From the NCBI GenBank assembly GCA_964627755.1, contig CAZVIH010000024.1:1-45166 (forward strand): a stretch of 45,166 nucleotides of DNA, in the 5' to 3' direction. Both the position numbers and the translations under genes were made by a program. The DNA is from B10-G9 sp964627755. Its GTDB lineage: Bacteria; Chloroflexota; Anaerolineae; Anaerolineales; UBA11858. The notes under the pieces are model-generated. The model did not search any database. It was not told the origin of the DNA and saw nothing but the letters and a program-made list of their open reading frames with translations. Of the stretch, positions 33,265-42,421 are shown in pieces (positions within the stretch are counted from its first letter, which is position 1; the number at the start of each line of letters is the position of its first letter).

Positions 33265-33831
33265 TCAGGATTCCTCACTACCCGTACGCTTCAGGACATT
33301 CTTGATCAAATCTTTGGCAACGGTTGCAGCATAATCCTTCTCAGTGCTTTGATGATAGTCCGCATCCCTGCCTTCGGCTTCAGCGTTTTCTCGCTCTGCC
33401 AGGGCATTGTCCAGGGTCTCAAAAGCCTGACCGATGATACTTTTTGCGACTGTGTCGATCAAACGCTGCCCCACTGCAGCCAGTTTTCCTCCAATCTGCA
33501 CTTCTCCCGTATAAGCCATCAAGGTTTGATTTTCACCCTGAACGGTCAGGATAACATCCCCTGCCCCTTTCATAAAACCAGGTTTGCCACGACCTTCCAC
33601 GGTCATAGTATAGCTGTTAGGATGATCCTCATTGGAAATCACCAGCTGTCCGGAAAATTCTCCGGCTACCGGGCCTACCCTAACATTCATAACTGCTTCA
33701 TAGATATTCTCTCCAACCAGCTCCATTTTTTTAGTTCCAGGAAGCGCGGCAGACATTACCTCAGTATCTCGAAATAAGTCCCAGACCTGCTGCGGGGTGC
33801 CATTAAACAGGTGTTCTCCTTCAACTTTCAT
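33265..33831 (-). CDS. coxG: CoxG-like SRPBCC protein
   Basis: 188 residues. Residues 1-145 match the CO dehydrogenase subunit G family: MKVEGEHLFNGTPQQVWDLF, ALPGTKKMELVGEN, GPVAGEFSGQL, GGKLAAVGQRLIDTVAKSI. In known systems CoxG helps attach the molybdenum hydroxylase to the membrane. The C-terminal 40 residues are charged and carry no membrane anchor. It overlaps the ribosome site of the preceding Mo-subunit gene by three bases spacing, and ends the operon at two terminators. Confidence 0.88.
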   Translation of the reverse strand: MKVEGEHLFNGTPQQVWDLFRDTEVMSAALPGTKKMELVGENIYEAVMNVRVGPVAGEFSGQLVISNEDHPNSYTMTVEGRGKPGFMKGAGDVILTVQGENQTLMAYTGEVQIGGKLAAVGQRLIDTVAKSIIGQAFETLDNALAERENAEAEGRDADYHQSTEKDYAATVAKDLIKNVLKRTGSEES

Positions 33832-33833
33832 CT

Positions 33834-36176
33834 TTATACCTCCCGTTTGTGAAGCAGCTCATACAACCGGTTTGGGCTGAGCGGCGTTTCAGTTATTTCC
33901 AAATCATATTCTGGCAAGGCATTTTCCAGCGCCTGTGCAAAAGCAGCCGGTACCGGGATCGCGCCAGCCTCACCTACTCCTTTGGTTCCCAGTTTATTAT
34001 TTGGGGCGGGTGTATTTTGATGATACACCTCGAAATGGGGCATTTCAGCTGAAGTAGGGATCAGGTAATCTGCCAGGCTGGCATTCAATAACTGGGCATT
34101 TTCATCATAATGGAGTTTCTCATAATAGGCATTGCCAATACCCATCGAAACGCCACCGTGAATTTGTCCTTCAACCACCAGGGGATTGAGCATAGTCCCG
34201 CAGTCTTCCACGGTGACGTACTTATGGATTTTGATCATCATTGTCTCTGGGTCCACTTCCAGGATCATGCCGTGCACACCAAAAGCAGTGGCGCCATACG
34301 CAGGTCCAAAGTATTTGGTCGATTCCAGACCGGGTTCGGTGCCAGGTTCCACTGCACCCCGGAAAGGATTTGCCAGCACAGCCAGTTCTCCTAAGCTGAT
34401 TGATTTTTCCGGGATATCGGCCACCCTGACCAGACCTCCCTCCAGCTCCAGTTCATCTTCTGGTGTTTCCAGGATCTTGCTGGCCAACTTTAGGACTTTC
34501 AAGCGCACGTCGCTGGCCGCTGCCAGAACAGCATTTCCAGCTACCACCGCGCCCCGGCTGGCGAAAGTGCCGGTGCCCCAATGGATCTCGGCTGTATCAC
34601 CGGTTACCATACTGACATCTTCCACCTCAACACCCAGTTCTTCAGCGATGATCTGAGCAAAAGATGTCATATGGCTTTGCCCTTGAGTACCCACGCCAGT
34701 TGCTGCGCTGATCTTTCCGCTGGGTTCGATAGCTACCCGGGCGCCTTCATATGGACCAACTCCGGTAGTTTCAATAAATGGCACAATGCCAATACCAACG
34801 TGTTTCCCTTCGGCCCGCAGGCGGGGTTGTTCTTCCTGGATGAATTTATCGTAATCCAGTTTTTCCAGGGCTTTATCGTAGGCAGGTTGATAATTACCGG
34901 AATCAAAGACCAGGGCAGTGAAGGCCTGATCGATGATCTCATGATTATAAGGGAAAGCATCCGGGGGAATAAAATTCAAGCGCCGGACCACACGGGGATC
35001 AAGTTTCAGTTCTCTGCAGGCAATATCCAGCATACGTTCTACAATATAGATACCCTGGGGTCGGCCCGCCCCGCGGACAGGTGTAACAATTGTTTTATTG
35101 GTAAAGACCACAAATAGTTCACTACTGTAGTTCTTAACATCATAGGGACCCATGGAATGGGATTGGGTATTCAAGGGTGTGGTCAACCCATAGGGATTAA
35201 AAGCTCCCGTATCATGAATGATCTTCTGTTTAATACCAAGGATACGTCCCTCCTTGGTTAGAGCCATCTCCACTTCCTGGACCTGCTCCCGTTCCTGGGT
35301 TGTGGCGTAAAAGTTTTCTTTCCGGTCCTCAATCCATTTTACGGGTCTGTTCAATTTCATTGTCAACCAGGGCAGGACCATCTCCTCCGCATAAAACATC
35401 ATGATCTTGGGACCAAAACCACCTCCAACAAACGGCGCCACCACTCGCACCTGGTGGGTTCTTAACCCCAGGCGGGCAGCCATACCATTCCGGATCGGGA
35501 TCGGAGACTGGGTGGCATCCCACACCATTAAATGCTGATTCTTCTGATCCCAATCCACCACGATCCCGCGGTTTTCCATTGCAGCCGCGGCGCCCCGGTC
35601 CAATTTGAATTTTCTCCTCAGGACCAGATCGGCTTCCTTTTTAGCAGCCTCATAATCTCCTTTGTTCTGGACTAAGTGAGCGGCCAGGTTGGAATCCAGA
35701 TCATCATGCACCAGAGTATGTCCCGGTTCTAGGCATTTTTCCAGATCCGTCACCGCCGGAAGCGGCTCATAATCGACATAGATTTCTTCCACCGCATCCT
35801 CGGCAATATAGCGGCTTTCTGCCACTACAACCGCGATGATCTCGCCTGCATGTTTAACTTTATCCCTAACCAAAGGGACCTGTCTGCGGGAATTAAAGAC
35901 CACATTTTCAAGGGTAGGCGGCGGCGAAACCAGGGGTGGGCCCGGTTCCCAGGCTTCTCCCATATCCTCAGCAGTATAGACCCCAACCACTCCAGGGATC
36001 TCCTTCGCCTGGCTGATATCAATACTTTTTATCCTCGCATGAGCATAATCACTGCGGAAAAAAGCAGCATACAGCATATTGGGCAGATTGATATCACCCA
36101 CAAATAGAGCTCCCCCTGTTAGCAGCCGGGGATCTTCAACCCTCTTTACTCGTTTGCCAATTACTTTGTAAGTCAC
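33834..36176 (-). CDS. Molybdenum hydroxylase large subunit (CoxL-like, group with GAGRPQ loop)
   Basis: 780 residues, second and different molybdopterin subunit in the cluster. FVGGGFGPKI lies near residue 249, the active-site loop reads VRGAGRPQG near 364, and the catalytic Glu is in GTKGVGEAG near 730. The GAGRP loop is found in CoxL-like hydroxylases acting on N-heterocycles (nicotine-, caffeine- and quinoline-type enzymes), not in true CO dehydrogenases. GTG start at 36176 with GAGGTG upstream. It pairs with the FeS and FAD genes at 36228 and 36711 and with CoxG. Confidence 0.92.
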   Translation of the reverse strand: MTYKVIGKRVKRVEDPRLLTGGALFVGDINLPNMLYAAFFRSDYAHARIKSIDISQAKEIPGVVGVYTAEDMGEAWEPGPPLVSPPPTLENVVFNSRRQVPLVRDKVKHAGEIIAVVVAESRYIAEDAVEEIYVDYEPLPAVTDLEKCLEPGHTLVHDDLDSNLAAHLVQNKGDYEAAKKEADLVLRRKFKLDRGAAAAMENRGIVVDWDQKNQHLMVWDATQSPIPIRNGMAARLGLRTHQVRVVAPFVGGGFGPKIMMFYAEEMVLPWLTMKLNRPVKWIEDRKENFYATTQEREQVQEVEMALTKEGRILGIKQKIIHDTGAFNPYGLTTPLNTQSHSMGPYDVKNYSSELFVVFTNKTIVTPVRGAGRPQGIYIVERMLDIACRELKLDPRVVRRLNFIPPDAFPYNHEIIDQAFTALVFDSGNYQPAYDKALEKLDYDKFIQEEQPRLRAEGKHVGIGIVPFIETTGVGPYEGARVAIEPSGKISAATGVGTQGQSHMTSFAQIIAEELGVEVEDVSMVTGDTAEIHWGTGTFASRGAVVAGNAVLAAASDVRLKVLKLASKILETPEDELELEGGLVRVADIPEKSISLGELAVLANPFRGAVEPGTEPGLESTKYFGPAYGATAFGVHGMILEVDPETMMIKIHKYVTVEDCGTMLNPLVVEGQIHGGVSMGIGNAYYEKLHYDENAQLLNASLADYLIPTSAEMPHFEVYHQNTPAPNNKLGTKGVGEAGAIPVPAAFAQALENALPEYDLEITETPLSPNRLYELLHKREV

Positions 36177-36227
36177 GGCAGCACCTCGTGTTGATACCTG
36201 TTGAGCCTTACATGGAATTATGGATTA

Positions 36228-36701
36228 TCAGTTCATTTTTTCTGCAGCCAGCTTCACAGCATCGATAATATGCTGATAACCGGTGCAGCGGCACAGATTT
36301 CCGGATATCGCTTCTCGAATCTCATCTTCGGTTGGATGAGGGTTTTCTTCCAGCCAGGGCAGCAGCGTGGTCAGGAATCCAGGTGTGCAGAAACCACACT
36401 GCAGGGCATGGGCTTCCCGGAAAGCTTCCTGGAGCGGATGCAGATCATCTACAGTTCCCAGCCCTTCTACAGTAATAATCTCCTGATTATGGACCTGGGG
36501 TGCAAAGATCAGGCAGGATCGCACAGGAGCTCCATTCAGCAGCACCGTACAGGCCCCGCAAACTCCATGTTCACAGCCCACGTGAGTTCCGGTCAATCCC
36601 AGACCATCCCTGAGAAAATCGCTTAATAAGGTCCGGGGATCAACAACTTCTTGATACGATGTGCCGTTCACGGTAACGGAAAGTTCAAATGTATTATCCA
36701 T
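36228..36701 (-). CDS. Molybdenum hydroxylase [2Fe-2S] subunit (second set)
   Basis: 157 residues. Ferredoxin-type cysteines C43, C48, C51 and C63 (GCEHGVCGACTV...SC) and helical-domain cysteines C102, C105, C137 and C139 (CGFCTPG...CRCTGYQ). Partners are the FAD gene upstream and the Mo gene downstream. GGAGACC precedes the ATG. Confidence 0.92.
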   Translation of the reverse strand: MDNTFELSVTVNGTSYQEVVDPRTLLSDFLRDGLGLTGTHVGCEHGVCGACTVLLNGAPVRSCLIFAPQVHNQEIITVEGLGTVDDLHPLQEAFREAHALQCGFCTPGFLTTLLPWLEENPHPTEDEIREAISGNLCRCTGYQHIIDAVKLAAEKMN

Positions 36702-36710
36702 GGTGGTCTC

Positions 36711-37589
36711 CTATTCTCCGCCTCTGGCTCGTTGATGTGCCTCTTCCAGAGCTCTGCGGGTAAGCACATTAGCCAGATGGCGCCGGAATTCAGCTGTGGC
36801 ATGAATATCGCTTCCAGGATCGATCTCGTCAGTCGCGGCTTTTTCAGCTGCGGCGGTGATCAAATCCGCAGTGATCTTTTCCCCAACCAGCAAATTTGCC
36901 GCTTGCGGAGCTGAGATCGGACCATCCCCGGCACTGAGATACACCAGGCGCGCCTCTGTACAGCACTGCTTTTTATCCAGGGTCAGGATAGCGACCACTC
37001 CCATAAGGGCAAAGTCATGCGGCCGTCTGGCTACTTCTTTGAGGGACCAGCCGCTGTTAGCGGGCAGAGCAGGAATTTGGATCTCGACCAGCAAATCCTC
37101 CGGTTCCATTGAGGTCATCAACAGGCCAATAAAAAACTCGCTGGCTGGAACCAATCGCTCCCCTTTCTGGTTTTGAATTTTGAACTGTGCTTCCAGGGCT
37201 GTAGTTACCACCACCAGCTCCGCGGATGGATCTGCATGCGCCAGACTGCCGCCAACCGTACCTCGATTGCGAATTTGTACTGTAGCTATCTGGGGCATGG
37301 TTTCATGGATCAAGGGCAGATGTTCTTTGATGAGAGGATCCTTCTCAGCCTGGCTGTGCCGTACCATGGCACCTAACCGTATCCCTTGATCATAGGAATC
37401 GATATAAGAGAGCTCCGGTATATTGTTAATATCCACCATGACAGCGGGCTGCACCAGCCTGAAATTCATCATCGGGACCAGGCTTTGGCCTCCAGCCAGA
37501 ATTTTGGCGTCATACCCGTGTTCGGTGAGAAGTTCTAAAACTTCTTGGACTGATTGGGGAGCAAAATACTTAAAGGGGGCTGGTTTCAT
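36711..37589 (-). CDS. Molybdenum hydroxylase FAD subunit (second set)
   Basis: 292 residues, CoxM family. FAD motifs ILAGGQSLVPMMNFRL (near residue 31) and RNRGTVGGSLAHADPSAEL (near 105), which are the exact CoxM forms, then a CO_deh_flav C-terminal domain. First gene of the FAD-FeS-Mo-CoxG set; a 59-base gap separates it from the NmrA-like gene. Confidence 0.92.
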   Translation of the reverse strand: MKPAPFKYFAPQSVQEVLELLTEHGYDAKILAGGQSLVPMMNFRLVQPAVMVDINNIPELSYIDSYDQGIRLGAMVRHSQAEKDPLIKEHLPLIHETMPQIATVQIRNRGTVGGSLAHADPSAELVVVTTALEAQFKIQNQKGERLVPASEFFIGLLMTSMEPEDLLVEIQIPALPANSGWSLKEVARRPHDFALMGVVAILTLDKKQCCTEARLVYLSAGDGPISAPQAANLLVGEKITADLITAAAEKAATDEIDPGSDIHATAEFRRHLANVLTRRALEEAHQRARGGE

Positions 37590-37648
37590 AATACCTCTCT
37601 ATTAAGAACAAACTCCTGATTTTTCAATTATAGTTGATGTTCTTTACA

Positions 37649-38515
37649 TCACACCTGGTTCTGGTGCGAAATCTCCCGCTGGAGACATTTTTCCAGGGAG
37701 GTGGGCTGACGTCCCAAAAGCCAGGTTAACATTCGCGGGCTGCCAGAAAACCCATGATCCTGGTAATGCAGGAACATTTTCACCAGAGCAGAGATCTGGT
37801 AGGAGCCCAGGCCTGTTTTTGCGACCTGTCCTTTCCAGTCTTCCAATGAGATCTGCTCAGCCCTGATTTCCTGTCCCATCAGCTTGCTGATCAGACCCGC
37901 AATCTCGATCTGCGAAGTTAAACCAGTTCCTACCAATTGGTAGACAGCGCCGTTATGAGTGGTATCCGCCAGTACAATGGCTGCCACCTGGGCTACATCC
38001 GCCAAATCTACCAGACAAAGCCTGGTTTCTGGAGGATAGGGAACCTGGTAAATCCCGCGTTCCTTGATCTTATCCAGCTGGGAGGTAATGTTCTGCATAT
38101 AAGCAGTAGGTTGAAGTATTGTGAACGACAAGCCGGAGGCGATCAATCTTTCTTCCACCCGCAATTTCAACCAGTGATGGGGCATGGCTTCTATCTGGGG
38201 GTGAAGTACGGAATGAAAGACAAAGTGTTCCACACCAGCTTTCAGCGCTGCAGAGATGACGATATCTCCGATTTCCACTTCCCGGGGATGCACATTGGGA
38301 GGAATATGGTAAACAGCTCTGATACCCTCTGTGGCCTGTTTGATGTCATCCACATTTAATAAATCTCCCAGCTGGATTTCATCTGCTCCTGCAGCCAGGA
38401 CTGGACCGCGATAAGCTTCTTGATGGATTAATCCCCGCACAGCGATGCCGTTTTCCTTGAGTCCGCGGATGATGGCCAGACCAGTTTTTCCTGCTGCTCC
38501 GGTTACCAGGATCAT
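37649..38515 (-). CDS. NmrA-like NAD(P)-binding protein
   Basis: 288 residues, atypical short-chain dehydrogenase with GAAGKTGLAIIRGL as nucleotide-binding loop. The HFVFHSVLHPQ and FTILQPTAYMQN blocks match NmrA/HSCARG-type proteins, which lack the usual YxxxK pair and often sense NAD(P) or act as isoflavone-type reductases. Its job in the cluster is not clear: a reductase for a pathway intermediate or a redox sensor are both possible. AAGAGG precedes the ATG; 13 bases after the double cyclase. Confidence 0.82.
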   Translation of the reverse strand: MILVTGAAGKTGLAIIRGLKENGIAVRGLIHQEAYRGPVLAAGADEIQLGDLLNVDDIKQATEGIRAVYHIPPNVHPREVEIGDIVISAALKAGVEHFVFHSVLHPQIEAMPHHWLKLRVEERLIASGLSFTILQPTAYMQNITSQLDKIKERGIYQVPYPPETRLCLVDLADVAQVAAIVLADTTHNGAVYQLVGTGLTSQIEIAGLISKLMGQEIRAEQISLEDWKGQVAKTGLGSYQISALVKMFLHYQDHGFSGSPRMLTWLLGRQPTSLEKCLQREISHQNQV

Positions 38516-38528
38516 TTTTTCCTCTTAT

Positions 38529-40202
38529 TTATTCAGCTTCTTTAAAGGCCACAAACCTGGCCCAACAGGAAGCCAGCTCCATTCCCTTTTGAATAAAACA
38601 GCCAATATAGTACCGACCGCTTTCCAGCTCTGCCAACTCGCCTCCCAGATTCTCGGCATGGATTATGCCCTTGGGGAACAAGTTTAGATGCATATCCTGG
38701 TAATACTTATCAAAAGGATAGATCTCGTCCCAACCCGCACCATACTGTTCGATCAATTTCTGGTTAGCTTCCTCAAAAGTCTTAGGATGCCAATCCCGCT
38801 GGATAGTATTCATGGGGTGTTCCATAGCCACACAATCAACTGCCAGCCATTTGATATTCATTTCGATGCACCAATCCCCAAAATCCGGTGACGGTCCTGG
38901 ATGGCGAATCATATAGCGGAATTCATCCGAATCCGGGCTGTTCCAACCATATTTGTAATAGCCGGTTTTAATGATCAGAATATCCCCTTTCTTCACATCT
39001 GCCACTTTCTTAACCATCTCCGGTGTGTATACACTGGTATCTGAAACAAAATCAGATATATCAGCCACAACACCTGGACCAAACCATTTCTTAAAAGGAG
39101 TCTCTCCAATCGTAGATCCGGCCGCATGGAAATGTTTTGCCCCGTCCATATGGGTCGCCAGGTGGAAGCTGGCCTTGCAGTGGGCGTTGTTGCGTCCCAA
39201 TCCAAAATACTGTCCGCCCACTCGCTTAGTGTAATTTACGGTCAGCGGGACATAATTGGCCCATTGGGGCGTCTGAACACTGAAGGGCAGGGTCATATCC
39301 AACATCCGGATATCCTTCATCAGTCCGAAGAATTCACTCTCATCCATACCTTTTGGCGCTTGAAAAGCTACCACGCGGCTCCAGGCGGATTCAACTTCCA
39401 TGAAGGGAATGGGGAAGACCATGATCCAGGCTCGCTGATTCGCGAGCTGATCGATCTCTCCTCCCAGCGATTCCGCCAAAAGCAAACCCTTTTTCGCCAT
39501 GGTGATGTGGGTGAGTTTATGATATTCCTCGGGAGGGAAGATCTCGTCCCATTTCTTCCCTTGAGTTTTCTGCAATTTGGCTTCCGCTTTTTCGAATTCC
39601 CGGGGATGCATATACCGCAAGTTAGTGTTCATAGGATGTTCGGCGCAGCCGCAATCCACCCCGATCAATTTTAATTTCAAATCCAGGGCCCACTGGAAAA
39701 AATCTGGAGAGGGTCCGGGGTGGCGCAGGTAATAACCAAATTCTTTGTTATCGATCCCACCCTGGGCATTTTCATTGGCTACATCAGGCTGGTCCCAACC
39801 ATATTTATGATAGCCAGTGTTGATGATCAGGATATCGCCTTCTTTGAGGTCCACTTTGGAGGTAATCATCTCTGGTGTGTACAGGCTGTAATCAGAGACA
39901 TCACCTGAGATATCTACCACGACGCCTTCCCCTGACAGATCAGTCAAGGGGATATCAGCGATGGCCCGGGCACCAGAGTGGAAAGCCCGGGGTCCTACCA
40001 GATGAGTACCTGTATTATTACTCCATTCTATTAGTTGACCATTCGCTCCCATTCCCCCACCGAATGATCCGGTCAAGCGTTTAAAGAAATGCACTTGCAG
40101 GGGCATCTCACCTGGAAAAGGCGGTGTAAATATACTCAGAGCCTGGTTAAGATCGAACATCCTGGTCTGGTCCAGCATACTGATGACTTTTTCCCTATCC
40201 AT
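38529..40202 (-). CDS. Double cyclase-family hydrolase (two fused domains, first degenerate)
   Basis: 557 residues formed by two PF04199 domains in tandem (about 1-285 and 298-557), each with the order GDILII(N/K)TGY, VDCxxxEHPMNT and LxxAE(S/N)LGGE. The second domain keeps the metal ligands (H347, H351, D353 in FHLATHMDG). In the first, the matching segment reads NNTGTHLVG: the first His is Asn63 and the Asp is Val69, so two of three ligands are lost and only His67 remains. The first domain is therefore probably non-catalytic and may shape oligomerisation or substrate binding. Start: ATG 40202 is 6 bases from GGGAGG; an ATG at 40208 touches that site. Confidence 0.85.
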   Translation of the reverse strand: MDREKVISMLDQTRMFDLNQALSIFTPPFPGEMPLQVHFFKRLTGSFGGGMGANGQLIEWSNNTGTHLVGPRAFHSGARAIADIPLTDLSGEGVVVDISGDVSDYSLYTPEMITSKVDLKEGDILIINTGYHKYGWDQPDVANENAQGGIDNKEFGYYLRHPGPSPDFFQWALDLKLKLIGVDCGCAEHPMNTNLRYMHPREFEKAEAKLQKTQGKKWDEIFPPEEYHKLTHITMAKKGLLLAESLGGEIDQLANQRAWIMVFPIPFMEVESAWSRVVAFQAPKGMDESEFFGLMKDIRMLDMTLPFSVQTPQWANYVPLTVNYTKRVGGQYFGLGRNNAHCKASFHLATHMDGAKHFHAAGSTIGETPFKKWFGPGVVADISDFVSDTSVYTPEMVKKVADVKKGDILIIKTGYYKYGWNSPDSDEFRYMIRHPGPSPDFGDWCIEMNIKWLAVDCVAMEHPMNTIQRDWHPKTFEEANQKLIEQYGAGWDEIYPFDKYYQDMHLNLFPKGIIHAENLGGELAELESGRYYIGCFIQKGMELASCWARFVAFKEAE

Positions 40203-40231
40203 ATTCATCCTCCCTGTTAAAAATCTCTTCT

Positions 40232-41476
40232 TTATCCAATCTTATAATGCTCTGCATACGCCATTAAAGCTTCCTGGAAAAGGCTGATCGGCGGGCGGAC
40301 CAAACCTGCTCCCACCTGCCCGATGCCCGCTTCTTTATGAGCAATTCCGGTATTGATGCGGGGAGTGATATTCTTTTCTACGATCTTCCTGAGATCTATC
40401 CCTGTTGGTGTACCTCTGAAATCCAGGGGCGGAATGGTGAAGTATTTATGTTCGGTATAGGTGATCTCGTACATCTCCAAGGTGGTATTGATAGCATCTT
40501 TGGGTGTGCCGCTGACAAAGTTAACGATTGCTGGAGCGCTTGCCATTGCAAAACCACCTATCCCTGCCGACTCTGTGATGGTGCTGTCCCCAATATCACC
40601 GCTGGAATCCTTCTCAGTGTAACCAGGAAAATATAATCCTTTTGGTGTGGGAACCGGAGCGGTGAACCAGCGATCACCCAGGCCGCTGATACGGATGCCA
40701 AAATCAGTCCCGTTGCGGGCCATCACACTGACGATTGTGCTGCCCTCGATGCCGTGGGCAACATCTGACATAGCTTTGCAGGCTGCCATGACCGGATTCA
40801 ACACACTGAGCGCGTTATCACCCAGGAATGAAAGCACTTTCGAAGCAGCTTGGTTATCTTTTGTCACAGCGGTGATCAAGGGTGCCAGTTTGGCTGTGAA
40901 CAGGATCGAGCCAGCCTTGTTGCGGTTGTGGCCTTCGTCACCCATATGGAGGGATTCCGCCAGTAAAGATCGGATGTCTATGCCATCGCTGGATTCAATG
41001 GCCTCTTTGAGCAAAGGAGCCATAACATCTTCCATCCAATGCAGTTTATCCAGCACCTCCTCGCTGTAGGCGCCATAGCGCAGCACCTTGCCGTATCCTT
41101 CATTAAGATTGGAGTAAGACATATTTCCGTGGGTTTTATTCTCCAGGATATAGACCGACATCGAGGGACAAGTCACTCCCGCCATCGGCCCTACGGATTG
41201 ATGATGGTGACAGGGTTCAAGTTCAATTTCTCCCGACTCCACCAGTTTTTGAGCTTCTTTCATATCCTTGGCTTTGCCCTCAAAGATCAAAGCCCCGGTG
41301 ATCGCGCCCCGCATCGGGCCCGATGCTCTGTCCCAAGTGATGGGCGGACCGGCATGCAAAAGCAGATTTTCCTTCATGCCAGGTATGACATCAATAGCCT
41401 TCCCCAGCCCGATCAGCACAGGCCGGGCTTCCATCATGCGCTCAACTGCTTCTTGATTTGCTTTGTCGATATCCAT
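40232..41476 (-). CDS. allG: DUF1116 family protein, AllG-like (oxamate carbamoyltransferase subunit family)
   Basis: 414 residues, close to the E. coli YlbE (AllG) length. Family blocks are clear: LLLHAGPPITWDRASGPMRGAI, CHHHQSVGPMAGVT, NLNEGYGKVLRYGA, SVMARNGTDFGIRISGLGDRWF, and the C-terminal ITPRINTGIAHKEAGIGQVGAG. AllG acts with FdrA and a DUF2877 protein. Cys/His-rich CHHHQ is probably at the active site. AAGGAG precedes the ATG. Sits downstream of the nitrilase-family gene in the same operon. Confidence 0.87.
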   Translation of the reverse strand: MDIDKANQEAVERMMEARPVLIGLGKAIDVIPGMKENLLLHAGPPITWDRASGPMRGAITGALIFEGKAKDMKEAQKLVESGEIELEPCHHHQSVGPMAGVTCPSMSVYILENKTHGNMSYSNLNEGYGKVLRYGAYSEEVLDKLHWMEDVMAPLLKEAIESSDGIDIRSLLAESLHMGDEGHNRNKAGSILFTAKLAPLITAVTKDNQAASKVLSFLGDNALSVLNPVMAACKAMSDVAHGIEGSTIVSVMARNGTDFGIRISGLGDRWFTAPVPTPKGLYFPGYTEKDSSGDIGDSTITESAGIGGFAMASAPAIVNFVSGTPKDAINTTLEMYEITYTEHKYFTIPPLDFRGTPTGIDLRKIVEKNITPRINTGIAHKEAGIGQVGAGLVRPPISLFQEALMAYAEHYKIG

Positions 41477-41515
41477 TCGCAGCTCCTTTTCACCAGGTTC
41501 AGATGAGGTATAAGA

Positions 41516-42406
41516 TCAGGATTTCTTGGTATAGCGTTTGCCCGGCTCAAACTTCGAGCGGGTTTCTTTTAAAATTTCTTCATAAAGGGCCAGATTGCGG
41601 TCCTCCAGGTGATCAAATGGCTGGAGACTTTTACTGCCCCAGGTGATGTAGCGCAGGGGATCGGGGTCCAGTTTGGCAGCGATGATCTCTTCCGTGCCGC
41701 GGGCCTGAGCCAAACGCCAGGCAATGGGGTTGACGATCATGCTGTGGCCAAAATAATAGTTGCCACCCGCATCTGGACCCACCATATTGGTGCTGACCAT
41801 ATAGACGTGGTTGTCATAAGCCCGGGCGCAGTTGGTGATATACCAGATATCATAAGAACGCAGCAGGGCTGACGGCCGAACGATGATTTCAGCCCCTTTC
41901 ACAGCCAGCAGGCGGGATAATTCCGGGAAATCGCCATCATAACAAATAATCATGCCAATATTGCCCAGTTCAGTTTCATAGACCTCAGCACTGGTTCCAG
42001 CCTCGGTCCAGCCCCCATATTCTTTTCTCTCTCCCGGGAAGGGGTGGGTTTTATCATAGATACCGATGATTTGACCATCAGGCCCGATCAAGATTGACGC
42101 ATTCAGGATCCTGCCCTTTTTTCCTGCCCTCCGGTAAGTCGGAAAGACCACATGGACATTCAGTTCCTTGGCTGCCTTTTGAATATCCTCGGTCAATTTC
42201 CCGGGCACCTCATCTACCAGTTCCCACAGCGCTTCTGGCGACAAGCCAGTATCAAAACCGGTGGTCACTGTTTCAGGAAATACTACCAGGTCTGCTTCAT
42301 ACTCAGAGACTGCCCTCTTCAGCCACTCAACAGACTTTTTAATATTCTCCTGCGGTTTATTAGGAGTAATTGCAATCTGGACACAAGCTGCTGTAAATTC
42401 TTTCAT
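41516..42406 (-). CDS. Carbon-nitrogen hydrolase (nitrilase superfamily amidohydrolase)
   Basis: 296 residues, full domain with catalytic triad E45 (VFPETV), K119 (YDKTHPF) and C155 (ICYDGDF). Residues NCARAYDNHVYMVSTN and a WGSKSLQPF tail are like N-carbamoyl amidases and other aliphatic amidases. In this setting it may remove a carbamoyl or amide group from a ring-opened ureido acid, an inference from context. AGGAGAGG precedes the ATG. Confidence 0.88.
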   Translation of the reverse strand: MKEFTAACVQIAITPNKPQENIKKSVEWLKRAVSEYEADLVVFPETVTTGFDTGLSPEALWELVDEVPGKLTEDIQKAAKELNVHVVFPTYRRAGKKGRILNASILIGPDGQIIGIYDKTHPFPGERKEYGGWTEAGTSAEVYETELGNIGMIICYDGDFPELSRLLAVKGAEIIVRPSALLRSYDIWYITNCARAYDNHVYMVSTNMVGPDAGGNYYFGHSMIVNPIAWRLAQARGTEEIIAAKLDPDPLRYITWGSKSLQPFDHLEDRNLALYEEILKETRSKFEPGKRYTKKS

Positions 42407-42421
42407 AAGCAGTCCTCTCCT

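Noticed and set aside
33849..35117. Several + strand open frames of 60-180 codons across the Mo-subunit genes
   Set aside because: They are antisense to well-supported genes with complete cofactor motifs and have no family features of their own.
27480..36701. Aerobic carbon monoxide dehydrogenase
   Set aside because: CoxG and CoxM-like FAD motifs are present, but neither large subunit has the AYXCSFR active-site loop needed for CO oxidation.
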